Source: an uncultured Alphaproteobacteria bacterium (GTDB lineage Bacteria; Pseudomonadota; Alphaproteobacteria; MPNO01; UBA830). From it: 33,746 bases of DNA. A program made the translations under genes and the position numbers. The DNA lies in contig CAJQLI010000219.1 of assembly GCA_905479125.1 (NCBI GenBank), forward strand, positions 1-33,746, given 5' to 3'. The notes beneath the pieces were generated by a model, which did no database searches, was not told the origin of the DNA, and saw only the letters and a program-made list of their open reading frames with translations. Positions 18,795-27,198 of the stretch are shown here, one piece after another; the first letter of the stretch is position 1, and each line of letters begins with the position of its first letter.

Positions 18795-19510
18795 CACTGC
18801 TTCGATCCCTGGCGTTCAATATTGCTGCTTTCGGATGGTCGATCTTTCTGCTGACTGCCTATATCCCGCTGGTAATCGCGTCGCGGGCGACGATGCTATC
18901 GGCGATCAGGTTCTGGGCCCGCAGCATTTTCTGGCTCCAGCGGCACGTCCTGTCGCTCGATTTCGAATTCCGTGGCCTGGAAAACCTGCCGGAGGGCCCC
19001 TTTATCGTTGCGTCTGCGCATCAGTCTGCGTGGGATACGATCTGTTTCTATGCGGTTCTGCGGGATCCGGCGTTTGTATTGAAGAAGGAACTTTACGCTG
19101 TGCCCATGTTCGGGCCCTACGCGCGGAAGCTCGGTATGATTGCGATTGACCGGTCGGCGGGCGCCAGTGAAGCACGCCGCATGATCCGCAGTGTGTCGTC
19201 AGAGCTGGAAGCAGGGCGGCCTGTTGTTATTTTTCCCGGCGGCACACGTTCCGCACCCGATGAAGTCGTCGAGCTCAAGGCCGGTATCAGTGCGCTGTAC
19301 CGGCGATGCGGTGTGCCGGTGGTTCCTGTGTCGCTGAACTCCGGCTGGTTCTGGGGACGTCGCAGTTTCGTCAAGAAGCCGGGTAAAATTCTTGCTCAAT
19401 TTCATGCAGCTATCGCACCTGGACAAGACATCGCAACATTCGACGACTTGCTGTCATCCAGCATTCACGGTGGAAACAGGGCTCTGCTCGAGGAAGCCCG
19501 CAATCGTTAA
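18791..19510 (+). CDS. plsC: 1-acyl-sn-glycerol-3-phosphate acyltransferase (PlsC-like)
   Basis: 239 aa. HQSAWDT (HX4D-type), IAIDRSAG, VIFPGGTRSAPDE. ATGA overlap with the upstream gene. Confidence 0.9.
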   Translation: MTLLRSLAFNIAAFGWSIFLLTAYIPLVIASRATMLSAIRFWARSIFWLQRHVLSLDFEFRGLENLPEGPFIVASAHQSAWDTICFYAVLRDPAFVLKKELYAVPMFGPYARKLGMIAIDRSAGASEARRMIRSVSSELEAGRPVVIFPGGTRSAPDEVVELKAGISALYRRCGVPVVPVSLNSGWFWGRRSFVKKPGKILAQFHAAIAPGQDIATFDDLLSSSIHGGNRALLEEARNR

Positions 19511-20433
19511 CCGGTTGACATAAACCGGTCGAATTCCCGCCAGAACTGCTGACGGAGAGCATCAACTTCGAACAGGGTTTCGTGTCGCGCATCTGCAATC
19601 CGGACCTGTGTGCAGTTCGCCAGCAGGGCGTTCATTTCTGTTTGCGCGGTCACGGAGACGACGGTATCGGCCATCGCCGTGCATAGCAGGATCGGACAGG
19701 TCCGGGGCGAACCCTCCGGCAGTCGGCGCAAGGCCCGGATGCTTCCGAATGCAGCGTTCAGCCAGCTGAATGTCGGCCCGCCCAATGCGACCACGGGGTT
19801 TGCGGCAATAGCGGCGTGGATCGCATCGAAACGTTGCCGGTCGCTGGTCAGCGGGTTGCCGTCAAACTTTATGCGTGTGGGGTCATAATCACCCTGGCCG
19901 GGGAGGTAACGGTCACCAAATCCGATTGCGGTGATGGCCCGGCTTAAGCCGGAGATCGTGAAACGGATGATGCCGCGGATCGGCAGATCGATCATCGGTG
20001 CAGACAGGATCAATCGGTCAGGCTGGATACGCCCCTCAAGCACCGCGCGCAGGGCTATGTGTCCGCCCATTGAATGGGCCATCAACACCGTTTTGCCTTC
20101 AGCGGGGCCGATGATTTCGTCAAAGAACCAGGAGAGATCGGCAAGATAGGTTTCGAACCTGTCGATATGGCCTTTATGCGGGTTCCTCAATGTACGGTCG
20201 GACGCCCCCTGGCCCCGCCAGTCCATCGACCAGACCTCGAAACCGCGACCGGTCAGCTCATCGATTGTCTCTGTGTATTTTTCCAGAAATTCCGTCCGCC
20301 CGTGACACAGGACGATTCGCCCGCCGCCAGCACCGCCTCCGTTCCCGCCACTTGCCGAGGGCCAGTGGCCTATCCGCAAACGCGTGCCGTCCGGCACGGT
20401 TTCAAAGCGCGTAGCGTTTTCGAAGGAATCCAT
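19507..20433 (-). CDS. Alpha/beta hydrolase (lysophospholipase/monoacylglycerol lipase-like)
   Basis: 308 aa. VLCHGRTEFLEKYTETIDEL, MDWRGQGASDRTL, VLMAHSMGGHIALRAV nucleophile elbow (S), late His in DARHETLFE. Confidence 0.9.
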   Translation of the reverse strand: MDSFENATRFETVPDGTRLRIGHWPSASGGNGGGAGGGRIVLCHGRTEFLEKYTETIDELTGRGFEVWSMDWRGQGASDRTLRNPHKGHIDRFETYLADLSWFFDEIIGPAEGKTVLMAHSMGGHIALRAVLEGRIQPDRLILSAPMIDLPIRGIIRFTISGLSRAITAIGFGDRYLPGQGDYDPTRIKFDGNPLTSDRQRFDAIHAAIAANPVVALGGPTFSWLNAAFGSIRALRRLPEGSPRTCPILLCTAMADTVVSVTAQTEMNALLANCTQVRIADARHETLFEVDALRQQFWREFDRFMSTG

Positions 20434-20483
20434 GCCTATATGTTAGGGGCGTCGGGTCACGTGCGCCAGCAATCGCCGTAACC

Positions 20484-20499
20484 TTAATGGAAACATAAC
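20484..20499 (+). promoter_or_regulatory. Single CtrA-like box upstream of nrdJ (TTAATGGAAACATAAC)
   Basis: TTAA-N7-ATAAC, one mismatch to TTAA-N7-TTAAC, 64 bp upstream of the ATG at 20563. Confidence 0.25.
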
Positions 20500-20562
20500 A
20501 TGAACATTGACCCTGCCGAGACACTCGATTATCCTTCCTAACCCCCAGACAGAGGCTGTTAA

Positions 20563-22887
20563 ATGACCACCGTTTCCGCCATTTCCCAACAGATATGGGA
20601 TATGAAATACCGCTTCAAATCGCCTTCGGGAGAGATTATCGACCGGACCGTTGACGATACGTGGCGTCGGGTGGCAGTTGCGCTTGCGGCGCCCGAGGAT
20701 GCCTCGGTACGGGAGCACTGGGCGGCGAAATTCGAAGCGGCCATGACCGATTTCCGTTTTCTGCCGGCCGGCCGGATCATTGCCGGGGCAGGCACCGAAC
20801 GTGACGTGACCCTGTTCAACTGTTTCGTCATGGGAACCGTTCCCGACGACATGAGCGGCATTTTTGAACACCTGCGTGAAGCGGCGCTGACGATGCAGCA
20901 GGGCGGTGGTATCGGGTATGATTTTTCGACCCTTCGCCCGCGTGGTGCGCTGGTCAAGGGTGTTGGTGCGGATGCTTCGGGGCCGCTGTCCTTTATGGAT
21001 GTGTGGGATTCCATGTGCCGCACCATCATGTCCGCGGGCTATCGCCGGGGGGCGATGATGGCGACGCTACGCTGTGATCACCCCGACATAGAAGATTTTA
21101 TTGCCGCCAAACAGGAGGCGGGCCGGTTGCGCATGTTCAACCTGTCGGTGCTCGTCACGGATGCATTCATGGATGCGGTGCGCGATGATCGGGACTGGGA
21201 ACTGACATTCGGCGGTACCTGCTACAAGACCGTTTCTGCCCGTGGGCTGTGGGACAGGATCATGCAGGCGACATATGAATATGCCGAGCCCGGCGTGATC
21301 TTTATCGACCGGATCAACCGCGCCAATAACCTGGAATATTGCGAAACCATCGCGGCCACCAACCCGTGCGGTGAACAGCCTTTGCCGCCCTATGGCGCCT
21401 GCCTGCTGGGATCGATTAACCTCGCGCGGCTTGTGACCGACCCGTTCGATGTGATCGCCCGGCTGGATGAAGATGCGCTGGCTGAACTGGTACCGGTTGC
21501 CGTCCGGATGATGGATAATGTGACCGATGCGTCGCGTTTCCCGCTGCCCGCCCAGCAGGCGGAGGCCGAAGCAAAACGGCGGATCGGGCTGGGTGTTACC
21601 GGGTTGGCGGATGCGCTGATCATGTGCGGTGCGCGTTACGGTTCCGCCCGGGCGGTTGAACTGACGGAACGCTGGATGTGTGCGATCCGCGATCATGCGT
21701 ATCGTGCGTCAGTCGCCCTCGCAGTGGAAAAAGATGCGTTCCCGTTATTTGATGTGGATGCCTATCTGGCGGGTGAGACGATATCCGGCCTGCCGGAAGA
21801 TATTCGCGAAGCCATCGGGTCAGGCGGTATCCGGAATGCGCTGCTGACGTCGATTGCGCCGACAGGCACGATCTCGCTATTCGCTGATAACGTATCTTCG
21901 GGTATCGAGCCTGTGTTCAGCTACACCTATACCCGCAATGTCCTGATGCCGGACGGGACGCGGCGCGAAGAAGAAGTTTCCGATTATGCGTACCGCCTGT
22001 GGCGGCGGATGAAGGGCGATGCACCCCTGCCTGATTATTTCGTCACGGCACAGGATATTGCGCCCGCCGATCACGTTGTGATGCAGGCTGCCGCGCAGAA
22101 ATACGTGGATTCATCGATTTCAAAGACAATCAACGTGCCCGCCGATGTGGCGTTCGACACGTTCAAGGATGTCTATATGCAGGCGTGGGATAGTGGCTGT
22201 AAGGGCTGCACCACCTACCGGCCGAATGATGTGACGGGTTCCGTCCTGCAGGTAAAGGAAACGGCTGACCCGGCGCAACCGGAACTGCCGCTGCTTGCCG
22301 ACCCCGCACCTGTGACGGCGGAGGACGAGTTCGAATCCGGCGTCGTCTATATGACCCAGCCGTTATCGCGACCGGAAGAACTGCCGGGACAGACATATAA
22401 ACTGCACTGGCCCGATTCCGATCATGCAATGTACATCACCATCAATGATATCGTGCAGGATGGCCGCCGGCGCCCGTTCGAGGTTTTCGTCAATTCGAAG
22501 AATACCGAACACTATGCATGGACAGTCGCGCTGACACGTATGATTTCCGCCGTCTTCCGCCGGGGCGGGGATGTGTCTTTCGTGGTCGAGGAACTGCAGG
22601 CCGTGTTCGACCCACGCGGTGGACAATGGATGCAGGGGCGTTACGTGCCGTCTTTGCTGGCGGCGATGGGCGATATTATTGAACGCCACATGATCGATAT
22701 CGGGTTCATGCCGGGTGCCGACGGCACCGTTACGGGTGACGGGCCGAAAGCAGCGGAAGAGCGCAAAGTCGTCGGGCTCGAACACGCGCCGCGTCTTCGT
22801 CAATGCCCGCAATGCGGACAGGCCGCGTTACTGCGTCAGGAAGGCTGTGACACCTGCACCGCCTGCGATTTTTCAAAGTGCGGCTAA
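20563..22887 (+). CDS. nrdJ: Adenosylcobalamin-dependent (class II) ribonucleoside-diphosphate reductase
   Basis: 774 aa. FLPAGRIIAGAGT, NCFVMG, QQGGGIGYDFSTLRPRGALVKG, NPCGEQPLPPYGACLLGSINLARLV, SIAPTGTISLFADNVSSGIEPVFS, C-terminal zinc ribbon CPQCGQAALLRQEGCDTCTACDFSKCG. Confidence 0.95.
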   Translation: MTTVSAISQQIWDMKYRFKSPSGEIIDRTVDDTWRRVAVALAAPEDASVREHWAAKFEAAMTDFRFLPAGRIIAGAGTERDVTLFNCFVMGTVPDDMSGIFEHLREAALTMQQGGGIGYDFSTLRPRGALVKGVGADASGPLSFMDVWDSMCRTIMSAGYRRGAMMATLRCDHPDIEDFIAAKQEAGRLRMFNLSVLVTDAFMDAVRDDRDWELTFGGTCYKTVSARGLWDRIMQATYEYAEPGVIFIDRINRANNLEYCETIAATNPCGEQPLPPYGACLLGSINLARLVTDPFDVIARLDEDALAELVPVAVRMMDNVTDASRFPLPAQQAEAEAKRRIGLGVTGLADALIMCGARYGSARAVELTERWMCAIRDHAYRASVALAVEKDAFPLFDVDAYLAGETISGLPEDIREAIGSGGIRNALLTSIAPTGTISLFADNVSSGIEPVFSYTYTRNVLMPDGTRREEEVSDYAYRLWRRMKGDAPLPDYFVTAQDIAPADHVVMQAAAQKYVDSSISKTINVPADVAFDTFKDVYMQAWDSGCKGCTTYRPNDVTGSVLQVKETADPAQPELPLLADPAPVTAEDEFESGVVYMTQPLSRPEELPGQTYKLHWPDSDHAMYITINDIVQDGRRRPFEVFVNSKNTEHYAWTVALTRMISAVFRRGGDVSFVVEELQAVFDPRGGQWMQGRYVPSLLAAMGDIIERHMIDIGFMPGADGTVTGDGPKAAEERKVVGLEHAPRLRQCPQCGQAALLRQEGCDTCTACDFSKCG

Positions 22888-22921
22888 CGGGTAATTCCTG
22901 CGTGGCAGGACGTATAACCCG
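22888..22921. terminator. Nested inverted repeat between convergent genes; possible bidirectional terminator
   Basis: CGGGT-aat-TCCTGC-gtg-GCAGGA-cgtata-ACCCG: 6-bp inner stem (22896-22901/22905-22910) and 5-bp outer arms (22888-22892/22917-22921). No clear T-run. Confidence 0.45.
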
Positions 22922-22931
22922 ATAACGAAGT

Positions 22932-23774
22932 CTATCCGACCTTGGCTGACAGCCGACCGACACCGCCGATTTCGACTTCTACCTTATCACCCGGTTTCAG
23001 CCATTTCGGCGGATTGAAGCCGACGGCGACCCCGGCGGGCGAGCCCGTCGTGATCATGTCGCCCGGCATCAGGGTGATAAAGGTCGACAGGTAGCTCACA
23101 AGAAACGCTGCCGAAAATACAAGGTCGCTCGTATTGCCCTCCTGGCGCTGTTCGCCGTTGACCCAGGATTTAACCGACATGTTCGCCGGGTCGCCGGCTT
23201 CGTCCGCCGTCGTGATCCAGGGGCCGAGCATGCCGGAATTTTCCCAGTTCTTGCCGGGGGCAACCTGTGGGCCGCGAGCCTGCCAGTCACGCACGCTGCC
23301 ATCATTGGCGACCGTGTACCCGGCAACGTATTTCAGTGCATCGGCTTCCGATACATGCCGTGCAGGGCGGCCGATCACGACCGTCATTTCCGCCTCGTAA
23401 TCGAAATGCTCGGAATGGGACGGCATATCCATTGTGCCGTTATGGGGCACGAAGGTCCGGGCGTAGCGCGAAAAAATACTGGGCGAAGTCGGAATTTCGT
23501 ACCCCATTTCCAGGATGTGTTCGCGGTAGTTCTGGCCGACGCAGTAGATTTTTTCAGGATTGGGGATCGGTAGCAGGAATTCGACCTTGTCGACCGGATA
23601 ATCCGGCTCGACACCTTCAATCGCCGTCCGGGCTTCATCCAGCACATCCGCTTCGAGTACTTCGCGCAGGGTTTGCTGGCGGCCGGAGAGTCGCCCGGTC
23701 AATCCGATTACACCGTTATCGGTGATTGCACCGAATCCTTTGAGGCCGCCGATGGAAAAGCTGGCGAGTTTCAT
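22932..23774 (-). CDS. Fumarylacetoacetate hydrolase (FAH) family protein, copy 1
   Basis: Start at MKLASFSIGGLKGFG. IYCVGQNYREHILEMG, FDYEAEMTVVIGR, VAGYTVANDGSVRDWQ, MPGDMITTGSPAGVAVGFNPPKWLKPGDKVEVEI. The track ORF to 23858 is over-extended. Confidence 0.93.
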   Translation of the reverse strand: MKLASFSIGGLKGFGAITDNGVIGLTGRLSGRQQTLREVLEADVLDEARTAIEGVEPDYPVDKVEFLLPIPNPEKIYCVGQNYREHILEMGYEIPTSPSIFSRYARTFVPHNGTMDMPSHSEHFDYEAEMTVVIGRPARHVSEADALKYVAGYTVANDGSVRDWQARGPQVAPGKNWENSGMLGPWITTADEAGDPANMSVKSWVNGEQRQEGNTSDLVFSAAFLVSYLSTFITLMPGDMITTGSPAGVAVGFNPPKWLKPGDKVEVEIGGVGRLSAKVG

Positions 23775-23793
23775 GCTGATACTCCGGTTCGGT

Positions 23794-24636
23794 CTATTCT
23801 GCGGCGATGGGATTGGTGAGGGTGCCGATCGGCTCGATATTGATGCTGATCGATTCACCCGGCTTCAGCCATTTCGGCGGGTCGCTTTCAATGGCGCTGC
23901 CGCCGGGCGATCCCGTCGCGATCATGTCGCCCGGCTCCAGCCAGGTGAATTGCGAAATATGGGAAATCACGAACGGGATCTTGAAGATCATCATGTCGCT
24001 GCCGCCGTCCTGACGTGAATCGCCATCGACACTGGTTTTGATCTGTAGCGCGTCCAGGTCGGCGATCTCGTCGCGGGTGACCATCCAGGGGCCGATCCCG
24101 CCGGAGCGGTGAAAATTCTTGCCGGGGCAGTTCTGTGTCCCCTTGGTTTGCCAGTCGCGGACGCTGCCCTCATTGATGATCGTATAGCCGGCGACATAAT
24201 CCAGCGCATTTTCTTCCGGTATGTGACGCCCGGGTTTGCCGATAATCACCCCGATTTCGCCTTCATAATCCAGCTGTTCGGATACGGACGGGCGTAGAAT
24301 CGCTTCGCCATGCGGTGCGAAGCCCGATGCGAAACGCGGGAAAATGCTGGGCCATTTCGGGCCGCCGTCTTCCAGAACTTCGTGATAGGCACGGTAGTTC
24401 CGGCCGATGCAGAAGATTTTCTCGGGCGTCGTGATCGGGAACATGTATTCGATAGCGTCCAGCGAGACGTCGGGGTCTGCCGCGGCGGCCAGTTTTTCCA
24501 TCTCGTTGATCGACAGGCCGGCAATCGCCTGCTTCAGGCTGGGATGGTCCATCCGGGCGGACATATCGACAATGCCGCCATCCTTGACGACGCCATAGGC
24601 TTCACGCCCTTGGTGGCGATAACTGATCAGTTTCAC
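23794..24636 (-). CDS. Fumarylacetoacetate hydrolase (FAH) family protein, copy 2
   Basis: 280 aa. IFCIGRNYRAYHEV, LDYEGEIGVIIGKPGRHI, VAGYTIINEGSVRDWQTKGTQNCPGKNF, LEPGDMIATGSPGGSAIESDPPKWLKPGESISINI. Confidence 0.93.
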   Translation of the reverse strand: MKLISYRHQGREAYGVVKDGGIVDMSARMDHPSLKQAIAGLSINEMEKLAAAADPDVSLDAIEYMFPITTPEKIFCIGRNYRAYHEVLEDGGPKWPSIFPRFASGFAPHGEAILRPSVSEQLDYEGEIGVIIGKPGRHIPEENALDYVAGYTIINEGSVRDWQTKGTQNCPGKNFHRSGGIGPWMVTRDEIADLDALQIKTSVDGDSRQDGGSDMMIFKIPFVISHISQFTWLEPGDMIATGSPGGSAIESDPPKWLKPGESISINIEPIGTLTNPIAAE

Positions 24637-24707
24637 GACATATACTCCCCTGGTTCCGATATATTGTTGTGGTCTTCATAGTCCGAACGATGTGTTCTGC
24701 CAACGCC

Positions 24708-25274
24708 TCAGCTGCCACTGCGTAGCTGTGTCGCGCGGCGCAGCAGATGATGGAGATGGCCTTCCGAGATATTCATATCGTCGAGCCGCGCCACGGTATT
24801 CGCAAGATAGTCGATATTCGGGCCGCGCTTCCCGGCGCTCGATGCGATGCGTCTCGCCGTCTCCTCGAAATCCAGCCGCCCGGCGAATATCCGCTCCTCG
24901 CGGTTGACCACAAGCGTATATCCCTGGACGGTCTCATTCGGCAGCTGCAACCGGACCGGTCGGCAGATATAGATCGGGTCGTAAATCATTTCCCGCGCCT
25001 CGATCTCGCGGATAGCGTGCTCGCGCGATGCATCGTCGATATACAGGGCGACGCCGGTGCAGGATCCGCCCTGGTCGAGGCCGAGCGACAGTCCCGGTTT
25101 CTCCGGCGTGCCGCGATAGTTTTCAGAACTCACGCAGAACGACCGATGATATCCGTAAACTCTTGCAGGCTGGCTGTCTGCAGGCGGGAACGGCGGATCC
25201 CACATCAGGGACCCGTAGGCGAAGAACCAGAAGCCTCCCGGCTCCGCGATATTCAGGCGGTTGGTCTGTGTCAT
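24708..25274 (-). CDS. ChaC-like gamma-glutamylcyclotransferase
   Basis: 188 aa. WFFAYGSLMWDPPFPPADSQPARVYGYHRSFCVSSENYRGTPEKPGLSLGLDQGGSCTGVALYI. Confidence 0.9.
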   Translation of the reverse strand: MTQTNRLNIAEPGGFWFFAYGSLMWDPPFPPADSQPARVYGYHRSFCVSSENYRGTPEKPGLSLGLDQGGSCTGVALYIDDASREHAIREIEAREMIYDPIYICRPVRLQLPNETVQGYTLVVNREERIFAGRLDFEETARRIASSAGKRGPNIDYLANTVARLDDMNISEGHLHHLLRRATQLRSGS

Positions 25275-26155
25275 TTTACCGGCCCGGTATTTCGGGTGAT
25301 CAGGAACACACCCGCGACGGCCACGGCAAACCCGCCCAGCGCGATCAGCCCCATGGTTTCACCGTACGTGATCCATCCCAGGAACACGGCGGTGGGTGGC
25401 GTCAGATAGAACAGGCCGGACACCCGCGATGCTTCCCCGTGCCGCAGCATCAGGTAGAGCAGGTTCGTCGCGCCGATGGTCAGGATGAAAACGAGCCAGA
25501 TCCAGGTGAAAATCAGCTCGCTGCTCCACTCGATCTCGCCCGTTTCAATCGCCATGGCGATGCAGAAATTGCAGAATCCTGCGGCGGTTTGCTGGACGAT
25601 CATGACAACCCGCAAGTCTGAATTGGCGCAGAATTTTTTCTGATAAAGGGAGCCGAACGTGATGAATATCGGCGTTAGCCCGGCGAAGACCAGTCCGGTC
25701 GTTGTCGCGGTGCCAACGCCCATGCGCTCGGACAGAACAATAAACAGTCCGATAAAGCCGAGTGTGAACCCAACCCATTGCACACGGTTGATGCGTTCGC
25801 CGAGCGCGAATCCGACAACCGCGGCGGTCAGCAGTGGCTGCATCCCGGCGACAAGCGCGGCAACGCCCTGGCTGACATTTCCGTCCAGCGCCATGAACAT
25901 CGACCCCAGGTACAGGCATTGCAAGGTGACACCGACAATGGCGATGTGGCCGATTTCTTTCCATTCCGGCCATGGAAAGCGGGCGAAAAGCGCGTAGATT
26001 CCGACAATCGCAATAACGATCGCCGACCGGACCCACAACAGTGTGAAAGGTTCTGTATATTCCAGGCCGAGCCGTGTGATCGGAAACCCCGATGCCCAGC
26101 TCAGGATGAACAGGAATGGCATGGCGCGGATGAACATGGAGCTGCCGGTGGTCAT
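25271..26155 (-). CDS. EamA-family (DMT superfamily) transporter, copy 1
   Basis: Start at MTTGSSMFIRAMPFLFILSWASGFPITRLGLEY. Multiple TM segments. 4-nt overlaps with both neighbours. The track ORF to 26569 is over-extended. Confidence 0.9.
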   Translation of the reverse strand: MTTGSSMFIRAMPFLFILSWASGFPITRLGLEYTEPFTLLWVRSAIVIAIVGIYALFARFPWPEWKEIGHIAIVGVTLQCLYLGSMFMALDGNVSQGVAALVAGMQPLLTAAVVGFALGERINRVQWVGFTLGFIGLFIVLSERMGVGTATTTGLVFAGLTPIFITFGSLYQKKFCANSDLRVVMIVQQTAAGFCNFCIAMAIETGEIEWSSELIFTWIWLVFILTIGATNLLYLMLRHGEASRVSGLFYLTPPTAVFLGWITYGETMGLIALGGFAVAVAGVFLITRNTGPVK

Positions 26156-27048
26156 CTGGTTCTCATGGCCAGGGCGACCCCCGCCATCGCAATCAGCATG
26201 CCGGCAATGGCCAGCCAGGACATGATTTCGTTGAACATGGCCCAACCCATAAGCGCTGTTGTCGGGGGGCTCAGATATATAAGGCTTGTCACCCTGGTGG
26301 CGGCACCACGCTGGATGAGCCAGTAAAACAGGCAGCTTGCGATTACGGACAAGCCGATCGCAGACCACAGGACAGCGAAGATGAAGTCCAATGTCCAGTC
26401 GATGTGCATCGTTTCGAAAGATGCTGCCAGTCCCAGCATGACCACGCAGGAAACAACCGTCTGAAGGGCGACGCCGGTGCGTATATCGAAAGGCCCGCAG
26501 TATTTCTTCTGATAGAGCGTTCCCAGCGTGATGCCGACCAGTGCGCCGATCAGCGCGCCGAGCCCCCATAGCGTATCCGTTGGAGAAACAATACGGTCCC
26601 AGACCACAAGCGCCAGGCCGGCAAACCCCAGAAAAAGACCGATCCAGTTATTGCGGCTGATACGTTCGCGCAGCACGAAACCGGCAAGGACACCGGTCAG
26701 CAGCGGCTGGAGTCCGACAACAAGGGCGGTGACCCCCGTGGAGACGCCGAGCCACAGGCCGTAATAGACACCCGCCAGGTAAAAGACCTGGATACCGATA
26801 CCGGCGATCATGATGTGTAGCGCCGCGCGAAACGATTTCGGCCACGATGCTTTGAGGATAAAGCAGGCTGGCACCATGATCGCGGTCGCAACGACGAACC
26901 GGGCGGCCATCAGCGTAAACGGCTCGGCGTAGGGCAAACCGTACTTGGCTGCGACAAATCCGCTTGCCCAGAAAAAGATGAATAATGCCGATACCACTGC
27001 CAGGACGGTCCGGGAAATCTGGGGCTGGGCGGGCGGGGTGTCGTTCAT
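26152..27048 (-). CDS. EamA-family (DMT superfamily) transporter, copy 2
   Basis: 298 aa. ALFIFFWASGFVAAKYGLPYAEPFTLMAARFVVATAIM, about 10 TM segments, TALVVGLQPLLTGVLAGFVLRERISRNNWIGLFLGFAGLALVV. Confidence 0.92.
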   Translation of the reverse strand: MNDTPPAQPQISRTVLAVVSALFIFFWASGFVAAKYGLPYAEPFTLMAARFVVATAIMVPACFILKASWPKSFRAALHIMIAGIGIQVFYLAGVYYGLWLGVSTGVTALVVGLQPLLTGVLAGFVLRERISRNNWIGLFLGFAGLALVVWDRIVSPTDTLWGLGALIGALVGITLGTLYQKKYCGPFDIRTGVALQTVVSCVVMLGLAASFETMHIDWTLDFIFAVLWSAIGLSVIASCLFYWLIQRGAATRVTSLIYLSPPTTALMGWAMFNEIMSWLAIAGMLIAMAGVALAMRTR

Positions 27049-27198
27049 TTCGGGCTTCTGGAGCTATGGGCCGGGTGCGGTAAACAGGCTTTTGAGGGCG
27101 GGTGGAATTCGAAAACGGAATGTGTGGATACTGTGACCATTTTGGGGCGTTGATACCAGCGGATCGATTTAAATCCGTTCGCCCGCTATATCATTGCC

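Noticed and set aside
26156-26569. EamA copy 1 extension to 432 aa
   Set aside because: Overlaps copy 2 out of frame. MTTGSSMFIRAMPFLFILSWASG at 26155 begins the first TM helix and forms an ATGA overlap.
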